From contig OZ034970.1 of assembly GCA_964030785.1 (NCBI GenBank), positions 248,001 through 312,000 on the forward strand: a stretch of 64,000 nucleotides of DNA. The letters run 5' to 3'. This stretch comes from Siderastrea siderea (lineage: Eukaryota; Cnidaria; Anthozoa; Scleractinia; Rhizangiidae). Each line of letters begins with the position of its first letter. Within the stretch, counting starts at the first letter, position 1. Of the stretch, positions 22,647 through 34,319 are shown one piece after another. The position numbers and the translations under genes were made by a program. Under the pieces are notes generated by a model. That model saw only the letters and a program-made list of their open reading frames with translations. It was not told where the DNA came from and made no database searches.

Positions 22647-25600
22647 CTACGCTCTTTGGGACCCTTTTGGTGCTGGTATTTTAAACAGAAGGCGCAGAAT
22701 GGCGTCCATGGCAGAAGTCGGTAACCAGAGCGATAGAAGCAACAGCAGCCGAGCATCCAGGCCAAGTACGTACCGGTCACGAGGTACCTGTGACGTCAGT
22801 GCGTCCACCACAGCATCCACGACTAAGAACAGACGATCAGACTGAGGATACTTCATCGCCACCTCAATGACTTTAAAAATCAAAGAATGTATTACTGTTT
22901 ATTTGGCCTTGAATATATATATGTTATTGAACTAACGTGAGGTCCGTATTAGGAAGATATCGGTCGAGTTCCTTTTTTTGGAACCTTATGGACCTCGCCT
23001 TTCAAGAAAGAACAAGACCAATATTTTGCCAATGCAGTGCGAACAAGCTGGTTCAATAAAGGATTTATTATTATGGCTCTCGACAAATTTGCGAACAGCA
23101 AAGCGTATTTCTATTAGTAAGTACGCGCTACAAAGACGGAAGAAGGGAACAATCGATTTTCATAATCATGGCCATTTTCGCAGAGGTTTTCGCCAAAGTT
23201 ATAGGCAAGAAAGCAAGAACAAGGTTTCAACTTCATACAAAACTGTCCTCTCTTCTAAAATTTTTCCAAAACACGATTTATAGTGTGATCTTTTCGTGAG
23301 CGGTCCATCTTAGCGGTCCGTATAGGAAAATTCGGACCGCTCAGGGAACCAATCAGAAAGCTTATTTTCAGCGCTGACCAGTGCAGCCATATAATAAATA
23401 ATGATCTTTCTCAACAAAACATTCATGTACAGAAGTGTCTTGAAAGATTAATGTTCATTTTTATTCGAAAAAAATTAACGACACAAATGTTCCTGTGATA
23501 ATGGTATTTGTCGTACATTTCATAGTATTTGTCTTCTGTGTGAGAGCAAGGTGTAAGTTATTTGTTTTTGTTGAAAGGAGTTGTCTGACTCGGATGTAGG
23601 TTAACAATCATTGTTTTCATCGAACAATGTGTCGGCTGGGTTAACCTCTGAGTTAGACACAAGTACTAACACCAAACTTGTTGTTGTACCATTTGATGAT
23701 CTTCTCTTGTTTGTGGTTGGTTGATGGAATATTTGGGTGAACAGTTAGGAGGGAACATAGGTGGGTAGGTGGGTGGGTAAGGTTGGTAACGAAGTAGGTT
23801 GGTAGGAAAGTTAATAGGTAAGTATTTACGGTAAGGTAGGTTGGTAGGTGGGTAAATGGGTAGGTAGGTACGTTGGTAGGTAGGTAAGAAGGAAAACATT
23901 ATTTACTCTTTGTTAATCCTTCAGGATTACAACTATTACAACTAATTACAGATTTACCTCCTTTCAAGTATTCCTCTCCATATTCTTTCTTTAGCTGGTT
24001 ATTTAAGTCCTCCCAGCCCTCCTTGAGAGATTTTGCTAGCTTGGACGGCTCACAGATGTTGGTTTTAAATGCGCCTGGTTCTACAATACTCACTTGTACT
24101 CCCCAGGGATACATCTCTCGCCTCAGTGCATCCGAGAATGCCTCCACACCATATTTGGTAACACTGTAGGCTGAGAGTTGGATGATAGAAATACGACCTA
24201 CGTATTGTTGACAGGGGGAAAATAGCAACACATTAAAAAGAGACAGAAAACTGCCTTATTCCTAAAATCAACTTTCCAGCTGTTTTCGCTCGCTGTTCTA
24301 GCACGGTCTTAAAATACACCTGGTTCCAGAAATACTCAGCTGTACACCCAGAGGTAATCTCTCTTCTCAGTTCATCCGAAAACGCCTTCAGGCCATATTT
24401 AGTTATACAGAAGGCTGGGATATGAAAGGTTGTATTGTAGAAAGTGACGAAAAAAGTACTTTGAGAAGAGATAAAACGCTGATAATTCCTATCCGAATAA
24501 CAACATTCCAGTCTTTTACGATCGATGTTCGTTTGTCCTGAATTGGTTTCGTGCCTGAGCAAATCCAAAGCAAGGCTTGGAAATGCCGTGCCGATCCAGG
24601 AAACCTTCCCATGCGTATTTGCATCCGTCCGTGTCAAAAGACGATGTTTTGGCGCCAAGAGTTGATTATTTCTACATTTTCTGAAGTAACTGGGGAGGCC
24701 AACTCTGTTATAGCAGTCTCTACCACAGATGTTGCAAATGATGCCGCCCTCTCTTTTCTTTTAGCACTTTTTTCGGCTTGTACTGAGACTCTAAGCCATT
24801 AACCTATTGAGTGTTATCGAAAATTATATTTCTTTTTCTATGGGTTATGCCGATTATATTATTCACACAATTTAACACTTTCTTGCTAATTCCGTTATTT
24901 ATATATACTGGCACATTGTCAGGATATTGTCAAGAATTTGGAACACGCCAGGGGTCAATTTAATAAAACATTTACAAGTGTAATTCACAAGTGTAGTTAT
25001 TGTTTCAGAGGTAGAAAACAGTAGCTACGCTTGCAAATTACACTTGTAAATGTTTTTTTTAATTGACCCCAGGATGAACAGGTAATACAAAGATTTCAGT
25101 TATTGTTATTAAGGAACATGGTACTCCTTCGTTGGATGCTTGAGAGAAAGGTTTCTTTGTTCAAAGTCTGATAGGCGTTTGGAATTTTCGATTGTTGTCG
25201 ATTTTTGCCAATCGATAACGACTTTTCTCTTGATAATGACCGTTTATTAATAAAATACACTTTGCAGTCAAATGACTGAATTACGTGAATAAAATTATTT
25301 ACAATAAAAATATATGACGACAATTTAAAATATATTACATGCAGTGGGTAATTATGAAACTGTCTCTGAACCTGTTTGTCTTGCAGACAGGCGCAGCAAA
25401 GGCGCGTGTCGATCTCAGATTATAATTCTACTGAGATCGTGATGGCAGAAGGTGTCTGAGTTTATGGTTGCCCTGCGCGTCAATGTCTTTGAAGAGTTCC
25501 TTACATAATGTGCTCCTTCTATCATATAGGGTTGGAAGGCCAGCTTTAACTAAACCTTCACTGTAACTACAATCTGGAAATATCATGCGTAATGCACGGC

Positions 25601-26209
25601 GCTGAATGCGTTCAATTTCTTCAGAGAGATATAATGGTAGATTGCAATGAAAGACCTGGCATGCATATTCAAGGATTGATCTGATAACGCTACAATAGAA
25701 TCTTACAAGGTCCTTGTTAGCAATACCCGCGCGCTTAAGTTGTCTTAATGATCAATTAAAATTTTTCTGTGAGTTCCACTGTAGTCGATGGCCGATAACA
25801 ATCGGCGATTGATTTCTATTTTTCTCGACTAATTTCCGATACCGCTTTCTATGTCTTCTATGGAATGACCAGCCAAGAACCCAGGCATTCCCTTCCAGCT
25901 CACTTGATTCGGCGAAGTTTCGTGACGTCACTGAATGGCATTGCATCATTTGCTGACGTCAAGGCATTTCGCACCGAGTCGAGTGAGCAGAAAGAGAACG
26001 CCTGGGTCCTAATCTGTCGATTGATTACACCTACAGGCAACGACTCGATCTATGGTAGCACACAATTACACTCACGAGTCCAATGTAAAGTGCTTCACTT
26101 TCAGGACAACAGCAATGAAGCGGCGCAGGGGGCGCTCCCGAAAACAGTTTCTTATGTGTAAAATGGCGCTGTAGATATTGGCGCTATTGGCGCTATTGGC
26201 GCTATAGAA

Positions 26210-26245
<36 letters not shown>

Positions 26246-27685
26246 AAAAGGCTTATCCCGTAGTATGTCTTCGTGTCGGTTCATAAACTATTCGGTGTAT
26301 TGTGAAGTGTTCTAACAAACACCTCGTTTTGTTTTCCTTACCAGCGGAGCTTGCGAAGTTCACAACTCGTCCCCTGATCTTCTTCACAAGTGGAAGAAAC
26401 GTTTTTGTCATGTCAATCGTTCCCCACAGATTCACGTCTGCAATACTTTTGAATCTGCTCAGCGGAGTCCATTCGATTGGCAGAATGTGGCCAACTCCAG
26501 CATTATTCACCAGGCCCCATAGACCAGCTACATAGAGCATGGACAAATAAAACGGTTGTTGAATTTTAAGAAGATGCTCAAGAGGAGGCTCCAGTTCACA
26601 CAGAAATTAAAAAGATCGAAAATAAAACAAGGGAAAAGAAAAGGGGGGAAACAAAGGAAACGGGTTCATGAAAAAGGAGCTATTTTTCTTGAAAGAGAGA
26701 CGAGGTTTAGTGAGCTAACTAACATGTAAAGGCACATTGAGTTGAGTGTAGGAGTAGCCAAAGAGAAGTCCTTCGTTTTGCAAGATGATAGTAGAGCAAA
26801 GGCAAAACGCGTCAGCGCGTGTCACACGAGACAGGCAACTTTTCCAAGACTTTATGCGCGCTGGCTTCCTTTGCTTTTTGCTCGCTCTACTCCCCCTGAG
26901 GAGAAAAGTGGCATGACGTATTGCCGGCGGCATTTACGCTGAACATCCTTCAGCGCACTAGTGCCATTTACTTCATCTTTATCGGGTCTTTTGCCTCGCA
27001 GCTTTATACTGGTGCACAAAGCCAGACAAGAAAGGTGTTAGATCTTTACCAAGATGAAAACCGGTTTTCGGTTCCCGAGTCTTTCCATGATTGGTCACGA
27101 GTGACTGATTCATTGTGCTGCTGAATACTGTTACAAGTGTGTTATGATCATTACGTGTGAAAACAAAATTATAGCTAAGAATCTTCGTCAGTATGCTATA
27201 TATAGAACGTACATGTAGATGATTTGGGGATGCATCGCAATTTAAGTGTTGTGTTAGTTATTCAAAAACGCTCATTCAGAATTAATATAAGTGAAGGGAA
27301 AAAAAGTAGGGTGAATACTAATAAACAGTCACTCACCTGACTCGTCCTCAACCAGCTTCTTTACTTTGTCAAAGACTCTTTTAATCTGCTCTGCGTTTGT
27401 TACATCCAACTGAAATGTTTTCAGTTTGTCGCTCGTTGCTGATTTCAAACTCTGTTCTCCTTCTTCTGTCAAACAAGTCGCCAACACGCAAACTCCCATC
27501 TTGTCCAGTTGAATGGCTGTAGCTCGACCGAAGCCAGTGTCGCAGCCCGTGATGAGAACATATTTACCCCTGATGTTAACTTTAGCTGTTGGTTTAAAAT
27601 GATTTAACAGTAAAATAGTGAAAATCCCAATTATGGGCAGCAAAATCCACGTTAGTGATGAGCTTACTCCAGTGCCGTCATCCAT
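22647..27685 (-). CDS. SDR9C-type short-chain dehydrogenase (retinol/hydroxysteroid dehydrogenase-like), tandem copy A
   Basis: NAD(P)-dependent oxidoreductase, probably membrane-anchored and acting on retinoids, steroids or similar lipids; the substrate is not predictable. Exons: 27685-27337, 26527-26342, 24197-23958, 22870-22647, all GT-AG with matching phases, encoding 332 residues, the usual length. The N-terminus has a membrane segment (WILLPIIGIFTILLLNHF). The Rossmann cofactor motif is TGCDTGFG in exon 1, the structural motif LVNNAG is in exon 2 and the catalytic YSVTK is in exon 3. The segment ATCLTEEGEQSL is typical of the RDH/HSD17B6/DHRS9 branch. The C-terminus ends PKGSQRA. A decayed second exon 3 lies in the intron at about 24,300. 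Compared with copy B it looks intact. Confidence 0.9.
22884..23756. other. Intron 3 of SDR copy A, proximal part
   Basis: No coding sequence. It is paralogous to 36,270-37,990 of unit 2, where a LINE has been inserted. AGAAGGGAACAATCGATTTT marks the matching point. Confidence 0.6.
23757..23892. repeat. Imperfect (GGTA/GGTT)n microsatellite
   Basis: Tetranucleotide-like array of GGTAGGTA, GGTTGGTA and GGTGGGTA. It corresponds to the longer array at 37,995-38,222 in unit 2. Antisense frames give Tyr/Pro/Leu-rich peptides without meaning. Confidence 0.85.
24280..24425 (-). pseudogene. Decayed second copy of SDR exon 3 in SDR copy A
   Basis: The minus strand reads KYGLKAFSDELRREI and related pieces of exon 3, with the catalytic Tyr region altered (ITKYG retained, preceding segment broken) and frame damage after the arginines. 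It lies about 100 bp upstream of the functional exon 3. A parallel decayed copy is at 38,770-38,890, so it predates the unit duplication. Confidence 0.7.
24951..25070. mobile_element. 120-bp palindromic MITE
   Basis: GGGGTCAATTTAATAAAACA is mirrored by the right end ATGTTTTTTTTAATTGACCCC, with an inner ACAAGTGTAATT/AATTACACTTGT pairing. Confidence 0.75.
25335..25755 (-). mobile_element. LINE fragment, reverse transcriptase C-terminal part
   Basis: The minus strand reads SILEYACQVFHCNLPLYLS and IQRRALRMIFP, typical of the thumb/C-terminal region of LINE reverse transcriptases. A strongly truncated copy specific to unit 1, within intron 2 of SDR copy A. Confidence 0.75.
26211..26244. repeat. 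(TTA)n microsatellite
   Basis: TTATTA repeats, preceded by three copies of GGCGCTATT at about 26,180-26,205. Confidence 0.9.
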
Positions 27686-28042
27686 CGTGTCACCGCTTTG
27701 CAGTCTTTCCGTGACCTTTTGCTGTCGTACGCTACACGTGTTCTATTCTCGTTCCCAGAGCCCGCGTTACCCTTTTCCAGCGGAACGAGCAACAGCAAAA
27801 GACTGCAAAGCGGCCGGTCAGGTAAGTTTGGACGGGTTTTTAAGGACGAGTCAGGTAAGTTTTGCGCCAGTCTGAGTGCTATTAAAATCAAATGGCTATG
27901 CTGTTAGAAGGTGCATCTCAGTGCCTTATGTGAATAAGTGTATGATGAGTCATCTGTGTGTATGATCGTTTGTGACCAAATATTCTGTTTGCCCTAAAGG
28001 CTCAATATCCTTTGTCTTTTGCACATTATGATTGACAGGTCA

Positions 28043-28206
28043 ATATACATACACATACATACATACATACATACATACATACATACATACATACATACAT
28101 ACATACATACATACATACATACATACATACATGCATGCATGCATGCATGCATGCATGCATGCATGCATGCATGCATGCATGCATGCATACATACATACAT
28201 ACATAA
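28043..28206. repeat. Compound (CATA)n-(GCAT)n-(CATA)n microsatellite
   Basis: About 85 bases of CATA units, then about 58 of GCAT, then CATA again. Absent from unit 2 (near 41,490). The Tyr-Ile-His-Thr or Met-His-Ala-Cys frames are artefacts of the repeat. Confidence 0.95.
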
Positions 28207-28685
28207 ACTTTACTGAAGTGTCAGGGGTATTTAGTTATGGATAGCTATGCAACTTAACAAGGCACTTTTTCATATATAAAATACAACTGCCAATCATTTC
28301 TACTAATCATAAAACACGATCAGTTATGTATTGCGGGCTGCGTATCTAATGAACGCCCTTGGAACAATTGTGCAGGAGCGTAGAGCGTTTTTCATTAGTT
28401 ACTCGTAAATGATAAGCCTGATTATGAATGCATTACCGCATCTGTTATGGTCCAGTGCACTTTTCCTGATTCAAACAGTCACGCAATAGTTAACCGTGAT
28501 CAGAGATCCATGGGTATCCAGCAAAATGCGACCACGCCCTTTAGACGAGCAGTCGTAATTTCCGTACGCTGATTCTGAAGTCGCATGGAGGTAAAGCGTT
28601 CAACTGGGATGGCGATCAGAAGAAATCCTGACGCCGTAGAACATGTCACATAATTCCGCTGCCTGTTATGAACTTGCAAAAGTAA

Positions 28686-29068
28686 ACCATCTGAATGCAA
28701 TGGTCACACAGCACAACTCCGAGGTATGGCCAGAACCTTACGCATGCGCACAGCCATATCACCCGGGCAGTGGCAGCCCTGGACAGCTGTTTCGTCCTTG
28801 TTAGGACTCATCAGCATGGCATAGCCAGGCGTAAGGGTCTCACAGAAGATCATCGACCCCGCCGTATACTGCCGAGGCGAGTGCAGAAGCACTCCCTTAA
28901 GCGCCAGCTCCACAGTGTAAATGTGGTAGCTGTGGCTGCGACCGTACCGTACAAGACAGTCTAGGCAATGCGTATGGAGTGTGGATCACCTGAATTAACA
29001 GGGATGCGAGTGTGACGACATAAAATGTCAAAATAAACCATCTCAATGCAATGGTCACGCAGCACAAC
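28686..29068. mobile_element. 383-bp element with 32-bp terminal direct repeats and 7-bp target duplication
   Basis: Both ends are the same 32 bases in the same orientation (beginning ACCATCT and ending GCACAAC; 28,686-28,717 and 29,037-29,068, two mismatches). The flanks carry AAAGTAA on both sides (28,679-28,685 and 29,069-29,075). Unit 2 has the empty site at about 42,209-42,216. The direct terminal repeats suggest a miniature LTR-like (TRIM-like) element; the class is not certain. Confidence 0.65.
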
Positions 29069-29075
29069 AAAGTAA

Positions 29076-29928
29076 TCGCCGGTTTGCCCAGTAGGATGGC
29101 AAAACACGACTTGGCAAGAAAAATGTTTTTCTTTTTCTTTTTCTTTGTTAATTCCGTAATTTATTTCGCTAAGGGGGGAGGGGGACTATTTTTGCGTTCA
29201 TCATCACCCATTGTGGATATGCCTTCATCCAACTTCATTAACAACAGATTGTTTCCGTTGAGGAACTAGCGGTTTGTAGATAAACCCTTCATTCCTAGGG
29301 GAAATTATCAGATGGTTAGACGCCAGACACTGCCTACTCTTCATTGTCTTCATTTTTACCACCGCAGTTTCTACCGAAGAAAAAAGAAACAACTGGCAGC
29401 TCACTAAGCTTCACCAATTTGACTTTTCAGGTAAAAATTTGAAACAAAAAAAAGACGAACAAACATTGGATAAACCTGACCTGTTTTAAAACAATGAACT
29501 ATTATCTAAAACTAACAATTATTCTACAAACGTTCCTTGGATAAGAGGTTATAATGCCTTAACCAACAAGAGCCTAATTGTTGCTGATTTTTGTTGCTAT
29601 ATTTCTGGACAAACTTCTCCCTTTTAGGGAAAACTTTCGCACTTGACAAGGCATCCAGTTTCCTTGTAAGGCAAAAAGCAGGATTATGCTGATAACCTGT
29701 GTGCAGTAATAAAACCGACGAGAAAGCTAGAAATTAAACAACCAAGATTAAGAATCCTTTGATACTGGGCTATCGCACACGCTGATGGTATGATTAATTG
29801 TTTTTATTCTATTTTATTTTAGTTTGGAAATATGGCCTATATACCGTTGTCATTTCCTGTCGCAATAATCTTTTGTCTAATACTAAAACAATTTTACTTT
29901 ATTTGTTAGCCCTTTTGTGTATTTACAG
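29076..29928. other. Unit 1 spacer including the empty site for the Polinton
   Basis: Non-coding. It is paralogous to 42,215-43,057 plus 60,556-60,613 of unit 2. The single TTTTG at 29,871-29,875 is the uninterrupted counterpart of the Polinton insertion point. Confidence 0.7.
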
Positions 29929-30114
29929 TTGGTCTGTGGGGCCTGGTGAATAATGCTGGAGTTTGTCAGTTGCTGCCAATCGAATGGACTCCGCTGAGCA
30001 GATTCAAAAGTATGGCAGACGTGAATCTGTGGGGACTGATTGACATGACAAAAACGTTTCTTCCGCTTGTGAAGAAGGCCAAGGGACGGGTGGTGAACTT
30101 TTCCAGTGTTAATG
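29929..30114 (+). pseudogene. Isolated SDR exon 2 on the plus strand
   Basis: A 186-bp exon, still open, with acceptor TTTACAG and donor GTAAAG intact. It reads GLWGLVNNAGVCQLLPIEW and ends with GRVVNFSSVNGK. It is in the opposite orientation to the main SDR genes and no partner exon 1 or 3 is visible nearby on this strand, so it is probably a stranded duplicate. A damaged copy lies at 60,614-60,796. Confidence 0.7.
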
Positions 30115-31017
30115 GTAAAGAATAGTTGACTGATATATTAAGCTGTTAATTCCCTAGAATTATTACATCATCAATACGTTTTCGAACTCTCTCTTCCTGT
30201 CCAATACACGCATTCACGCGGACGATCCTCTACAAAAGAAGGGCTAAGCAGTTCCTGTAGTCCATTGGACTGTCATGGTCACTAAGCGGTCCGTATAGTG
30301 TGGAACGTCGATTGATACGGCGCATACCGTCGCATAGCCCGTACCGTCAAAGTAATTACGAGTGACACTGGTTCTGTCAATACCCCAAGGGTGACTTGCG
30401 GTCTTTGCTATCTATACGACTGCCACCTCTTAACGATATGTATACGGAAAGAAGGCCAACTCTGAGAGGAATTATTGAATCGTCAGTTGACTGAATTCTC
30501 CAGCCGTCAATGGTCAGATAAGTCGTGATTTATCGCCAGTGAAGTCTCAAAAGAATCAGGTTGCCGAAACATCACTCTATAAAACTAGAGATAATTTGTT
30601 AAAGTTCCCTGGGCTCGAACCATAAACGTCTTTGTGGTCCTATATTGGAGACTGAAATTATGGCACCTGTATTATGAGAAGTAAAGATAATTCATAATGT
30701 GAACTCAGGATCAAATAATCAATGAGAGGATAGGTAATTCAATACTCGCCTTCCAGATGGCGACAACGAAATGAAATCTCTTTCCAGCTTGGAAGGCTCG
30801 CTGATGTTGGTTTTAAATCTGCCTGGTTCCACAATACTCACTTGTACCCCCTTCTTCCCCCCCCCCCCCCCCAGGGATACATCTCTCGCCTCAGTGCATC
30901 AGAAAACGCCTCCACACCATATTTGGTAACACAGTACCCTGAGAGACCGTAAAACGAAACACAGCCTGTGTGTTAATGGAAGGAAGAGGAAACAAAAATT
31001 AGAAATACTGAAAAGCT

Positions 31018-31460
31018 TCCTGTGTTGAGGATTCTTATCAATATGATGGCTAGTTGCACGTAACTTTAATACGAGACGAGTAAGCTTGTTTAAACAAAAT
31101 TATTTTGCCTTCATCTGAAATATGGTGTGCAGGTTGTGTTATTTTTCACGTGAAGGCAGCGTGCAGTCAGTACCGCGAGCTACACAGTACGAAGTGCAAT
31201 GTATAATTTTGGGTGGGGTCTCTCCTCGACCACCTTTACGTATCTTTTGTATGGGCTACTGGGCGGGAAGCATAATTTTCTAACAGTCGACAGCAGGTTG
31301 GTAGAATTCCAACCGTTTGTTAAAGCCCGTTATCATATGTCCATTTGTGACAAATGGGAACAAACAAAAAAACTATTATTAGGGGTAAGTCATAAGTCGG
31401 TGAAGTATGATCGTCCGGGTGAGTGTAGTCCTGAGAAGGACTGTTTGAGGTGACACTGAC
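31018..31460. repeat. Dispersed repeat, copy 2 (first copy at 16,820-17,250)
   Basis: Same sequence as the first copy, with small differences. It carries an 84-codon open frame with no recognised domain. It is inserted between exon 3 and exon 2 of the SDR pseudogene. Confidence 0.7.
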
Positions 31461-31890
31461 TGACGATTCGACAACCTGAGCGGAAGTCATCATCAGTCTC
31501 AAGTGAATTGTGAATCGTCATTAAATGTTATAAGTCTCTGGTTGTTGTCCTGATTGGTCGACGATCTTGTGATGTTATTGGTCGTCTGTCGGTTAAGCTG
31601 TGATTTTATTGGCTGTAAAGACTGAAAGGTGATTGGTGCTTTTCGATCCGTCCTTTGTTAGTTAAATGTTCGTCTAATGTTAGTGAAATTAGGTCGGTTT
31701 GTCCATTGGTTGTCTGACTGCTGAGTTCAAACAATTTACAGTGAAAAAATTGTTAGTCGACTATAACGCTGAATATAGTTTACCTTCTTTTGAAAAATTG
31801 AAAGCTCGGTTTTTTACCTGTTGGTACGTGGTGAAATTGTTATAACTATTCTCATCAGGGCGATGAAAGTACACCAAACACCCTTGTTTT
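31461..31890. other. Repeat-derived non-coding stretch
   Basis: Continuation of the GTAGTCCTGAG-type repeat, with several GATTGGTC-like motifs. No gene. Confidence 0.4.
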
Positions 31891-33276
31891 GTTCTGCTTA
31901 CCGGAAGTACTTCCAAAGTTCACAACTCGTCCGGGGCCTTGTTCACAAGCGGAAGAAACGTTTTTGTCTTGTCAATCATTCCCCACAGATTCGCGTCTGC
32001 AATACTCTTGCATCTGCTCAGCGGAATCCTTTCGGTCGGCAGCACCCAACGAACTCCGGCATTATTCACCAGGCCCCACAGACCAACTGTAAAATAAACA
32101 GCATTGAGAAGGGTCTCTCAAAAGTTCGCACTTCGGCTTTTTCGGCATTAAGTTGTTTCATTCTATTGTAATACAGTTAAAACGTCACTTCATGTGAGAC
32201 ATCAAACTACAATAAAAAAGTTCCGTTGCTCTGGATTTCAGCAGATAGGATCATTTTTTCCATCTAAAGAATGGGCACAAACTTTCGGGACACTCTTTAG
32301 AGAGAGAACAGACTGGAAAAAACGAGGATGAAGACAAGGAATGAAATAGGTTTGTTAAACCAAAACAAAACAAAGCAAAACAAAAACAGCACAGCAAAGT
32401 GCTTTCCGGTTTCCGAGTTATTCCCAGGATTAATCATAAGTGACGAATGTGTGACCTTTAAATGACAGTTACCAGGTGTCATTAGCATACAAAACCTACC
32501 TGACTCGTCCTCAACCAGCTTCTTTATTTCATCAAAGACTCTTTTAATTTGCTCTGCGTTTGTCACATCCAACTGAAATGTTTTCAGTTTGTTGCTCGTC
32601 GCTGATTTCAAACTCTGTTCTCCTTCTTTTGTCAAACAAGTCGCCAACGCGCAAACTCTCATCTTGTCCAGTTGAATGGCTGTAGCTCGACCGAAGCCAG
32701 AGTCGCAACCCGTGATAAGAACATATCGACCTCTGATGTTAACTTTAGCTGTTGGTTTAAAGGGATTTAACACTAAAATAGTGAAAATCCCAATTATGGG
32801 CAGCAAAATCCATGTTTTATAGTGATGAGCTTACTCCAACATCAACGCCCATCGTCTTAGCTTATATCTCTACTGACTTATTTCTGTCACGCCAGGGTTT
32901 ATAGCATACTCGCCACCTTGTTGGGATAATGAGCAGCGGTGTTTCTTATGAACGGTTGAACATGAGAATGCTCCTTGATCCGTTGTGTTCCAAAAATTGT
33001 TTCCTGTATATTAAATAGTTAGCCCCTGGTTTGTCTTCTGCAAGGGTAAGCATCCGACGTAAAAAATGGCAGTTCCTTTAGCACTAAAAAAATATTCCGC
33101 TATTAATCCCGGCTTGGCCAAATCAATGAAAATCGATGATCAGAAGTCAATAGATATCAATTAATTAAATCGATGAAATTAAAAATCGCAAAAATTCCCT
33201 TCTTCAATTGGTCATCGATTGTCAATATCATGCAATCGACCAACTGACATCGATTAGAAATTATCATCGACTGGTT

Positions 33277-33448
33277 CATCCTCCGAGACCCAGGGGCAGA
33301 TAGTAGGGCGGGGGAAATTTGGAACGTGCGAAAAAAAAAGAGTGGGCGAAATAAAGTCAAGGGCGTGACTTTTTTTCGCCCACTCTTTTTTTTTCGCCCG
33401 TTCCGACTTTCCCTCGCCCCACTATCTGCCCCTGGGTCTCCGAGGATG
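33277..33448. mobile_element. 172-bp palindromic MITE with 9-bp target duplication
   Basis: CATCCTCCGAGACCCAGG is mirrored as CCTGGGTCTCCGAGGATG, and the centre contains mirrored TTTTTCGCCCACTC arms. The flanks are CGACTGGTT (33,268-33,276) and CGATTGGTT (33,449-33,457). The uninterrupted site is present once at unit 1 (about 19,687) and unit 3 (about 62,533). The 9-bp duplication suggests a Mutator-like insertion. Confidence 0.85.
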
Positions 33449-34319
33449 CGATTGGTTAGGCTGGGTATCAATCTAACACCCAAGCAAGCTGGACAGTCAC
33501 CTTATCGGCTGCTGAGTGCAACAACAACCCACACATGGATTGTGCATAAAACTGTACGGAAGAAGTACTTGCTGCCACACCGAGGGAGCCTGGAATGAAC
33601 AAACACGGTAGCAGTTCGCAATCTTTTTTATCCTTATCTTGACCTCTACTGCCTTTCTTTTTTACCCAACAAGACATCGCTTTTAGTGTTTCTCTTTTCT
33701 ACAACAAAATATAACTCAATGGTAATAATAGATAACTCAATGGAGACGTTTGAGAAATTCGACATTATTTAAATAAGAGGTTGTCCATTCTGTTGCTATG
33801 GTGACAGCTGTTGCTAGGAAACCAGTGAAAAAATAATCTTTGGTCATATGTCAAAAAGCTGTTGCAGTATCAAGGAAATTGAAGTTTGTCTTCTATGCGA
33901 AATTTTGATTACAGAAGACACTCCAATGCCAACAACACTTCTGCGAGCCTCCTTAACAAACCGAAAGAAGTACAAACTTGAACTCAAGCTCATTATAACC
34001 TCAGACAGACCTCAGACATTCGAGGTTTCCTACTGAGTTCGTTACATTACAAAACGATGTCAACAAAATATGAAATATGAAGTTTGATCGTGTATCAAAA
34101 ATAAGAACTGTATTCAGCTTGTCACGAGCATGTCACTACAAAATATAGCAATAGTAATACAAAAGGCATGTCAGATATTAACTTGTTAAAATAACTTGAC
34201 ATGGCTTTACATGAGTCTAATGCTCGTTACAGCATCCACCCACGGGTGGGATGAAGGTCTTGGGCCCGGTTGAAGCTAACCCAGGATTAGTATCAATTTT
34301 TAGCCAATGACGACACGAA

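Larger units (their letters stand above)
30790..32850 (-). pseudogene. SDR9C-type dehydrogenase pseudogene in unit 1
   Basis: Three exons resemble the intact SDR genes. Exon 1 (about 32,848-32,500) keeps the TGCDSGFG cofactor motif, but a small insertion near the start codon creates an early stop. Exon 2 (32,086-31,902) is 185 instead of 186 bp, so its frame is lost after FLPLVNKA. Exon 3 (about 30,950-30,790) has a run of about 17 C residues and is broken. No exon 4 was found. Not expected to make an enzyme. Confidence 0.8.
19680..33250. repeat. Tandem unit 1 of a segmental duplication
   Basis: A unit of about 13.6 kb beginning with CGATTGGTTAGGCTGG and AACACCCAAGCAAGCTGGAC. It is followed by the SDR gene, a duplicated exon 2 on the plus strand and an SDR pseudogene. 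The same order recurs from about 33,250, and the beginning again from about 62,520. Units differ mainly by insertions. Confidence 0.85.

Noticed and set aside
23757..23892. CRISPR-like or spaced repeat array
   Set aside because: It is an uninterrupted tetranucleotide microsatellite without spacers; the same holds for 37,995-38,222 and 21,452-21,512.
28000..28240. Open frames of repeated Met-His-Ala-Cys or Ile-His-Thr-Tyr
   Set aside because: Direct translation of the CATA/GCAT microsatellite; not genes.
28695..28964. 89-codon plus-strand open frame
   Set aside because: It lies within a small mobile element specific to unit 1 and shows no domain.
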